Part shown: one piece after another, positions 13,878 to 14,558 of the stretch
Layout of the letters: every line of letters starts with the position of its first letter
Position numbering within the stretch: position 1 is the stretch's first letter
From: Candidatus Nanoarchaeia archaeon
GTDB taxonomy: Archaea > Nanobdellota > Nanobdellia > Woesearchaeales > CG1-02-33-12
Direction: 5' to 3'
Length of the DNA: 14,558 nucleotides
Assembly (NCBI GenBank): GCA_028711925.1
Contig: JAQTRH010000014.1
Coordinates: 1-14,558, forward strand
Program-made: the position numbers and the translations under genes
Notes under the pieces: model-generated
Told to the model about the DNA's origin: nothing
Database searches by the model: none
What the model saw: only the letters and a program-made list of their open reading frames with translations

Positions 13878-14558
13878 TTTTCCACGCTCGTTATTAATTT
13901 AGCTTCTATAAGCTTAGCCGGATTGTTTGGGTCTTTTATTTTAATATCTTTCACTTCAATATCCGGATGATTTTCTAATTCTTTGATATTTTCTTTAGGA
14001 AAAGACTCATATTTTTCTTTTCTAAGTAAAGCAAACAAATGGAATTTCTCCTTTTCGGAAATACTGCAAGAGCCTTTATAGACTTTCAGTGGGTTTTGTA
14101 TCTGCCACATCCCCCTTATTCTTAATTCAGTTATTCCAAGAGGGTCAACTCTTTTTACCTTGCCGATTTCAATAGTCTTGCCTTTTTCTAAGCCTAAAGA
14201 ATCCAAAACAGAATCCACTTCATTTTTAATAGGCTCATGAACTTTATGGTAAACTTCATGGCTTGCGGCATAGCAGGTGCCTTGAATAAAGAAAATGTAT
14301 CTAAGCTTAGAAGATTTTGTATGACCTATAACATAAAAAAGCTCTTTTTCCTTCCATCCGTTAACTTCGCAATTTTTGCAATCCTTGGTAATTCTTACAT
14401 CGCTTGCCAACAGCTTGTCTTTAGGTGGTGAGCTATTTAATGCCAATGAGGACTTTTGGTTCTCTATTTTTTTTATTTCAAACGCATCACTATTTTTGAT
14501 AATTATGTCGGGTGGATGATTTTGGTTTCCCAGCCATGAAAAAACCTTTGAGTAACCT
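13874..14558 (-). CDS. NgoPII-like type II restriction endonuclease, 5' partial
   Basis: The frame stays open to the right edge, so the N-terminus lies outside the window; 227 residues are visible. A TTG at 14446 is not the start, because conserved catalytic sequence lies upstream of it. The visible protein begins around YSKVFSWLGNQNHPPDIIIK, followed by SDAFEIKKIE: a PD...E-x-K nuclease centre with Asp at codon 14507-14509, Glu at 14477-14479 and Lys at 14471-14473. Then come ALNSSPPKDKLLASD and a C-x2-C pair (CKNCE). This arrangement matches my memory of the NgoPII restriction endonuclease family (about 280 residues), which cuts GGCC. It agrees with the HaeIII-like specificity of the neighbouring methyltransferase. 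The gene leads the visible operon and is coupled to the methyltransferase by an ATGA overlap. Its promoter is outside the window. Confidence 0.85.
   Translation of the reverse strand, partial: GYSKVFSWLGNQNHPPDIIIKNSDAFEIKKIENQKSSLALNSSPPKDKLLASDVRITKDCKNCEVNGWKEKELFYVIGHTKSSKLRYIFFIQGTCYAASHEVYHKVHEPIKNEVDSVLDSLGLEKGKTIEIGKVKRVDPLGITELRIRGMWQIQNPLKVYKGSCSISEKEKFHLFALLRKEKYESFPKENIKELENHPDIEVKDIKIKDPNNPAKLIEAKLITSVEK

Noticed and set aside
10811..14558. Avoidance of GGCC in the restriction-modification side
   Set aside because: By eye I find no GGCC here against at least twelve in bases 1-10810, but with low G+C only about three or four would be expected, so the absence is not significant.

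Overview
The window looks like a chromosomal segment of an uncultivated DPANN archaeon, probably Woesearchaeota- or Pacearchaeota-like. The placement is an inference from gene content: NMD3, transcription factor S, a Ser/His signal peptidase of the Sec11 type, an XerA-type recombinase and a dolichol-kinase-like protein. The DNA is A+T rich. Several genes have a TATA-like box centred about 27 bases before the start codon, as expected for archaeal leaderless transcripts. Genes are packed tightly and often overlap.

Layout. (1) Bases 2-4873 hold the 3' part of a giant secreted modular protein whose start lies left of the window. It has two right-handed beta-helix domains, a DNRLRE-like beta domain, a probable alpha/alpha-barrel domain, four MopE-type metal-binding repeats and two small cysteine-rich repeats. 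(2) Bases 4923-6543 (+) are a three-gene operon: a DedA-related membrane protein (Sm_multidrug_ex family), a PAP2 phosphatase that appears to start at an AUU codon inside the preceding gene, and a dolichol/polyprenol-kinase-like membrane enzyme. Together they suggest recycling of a polyprenyl-phosphate carrier. (3) NMD3 (6540-7553, -) diverges from an operon of signal peptidase, transcription factor S and a DUF167 protein (7636-8805, +). (4) A coiled-coil protein with two C-terminal membrane segments (8806-9921, -) and an XerA-type recombinase (9980-10801, -) follow.

(5) Bases 10802-11566 contain no gene but two nearly identical ~204-bp units. Each contains a ~141-base branched inverted repeat whose outer arms read GCCTAAC...GTTAGGC in unit 1, matching the integron attC core-site consensus. 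(6) Bases 11567-14558 (-) are a defence operon read right to left: a truncated NgoPII-like restriction endonuclease, an M.HaeIII-like cytosine-5 methyltransferase (predicted GGCC system), a zinc-less Vsr-like endonuclease, and a protein with a HEPN-type R-N-x3-H motif. Adjacent genes overlap throughout.

The most unusual combination is recombinase, then structured repeats, then a restriction-modification-Vsr-HEPN operon. It has the look of an acquired defence module inserted at, or carried by, a site-specific recombination platform.
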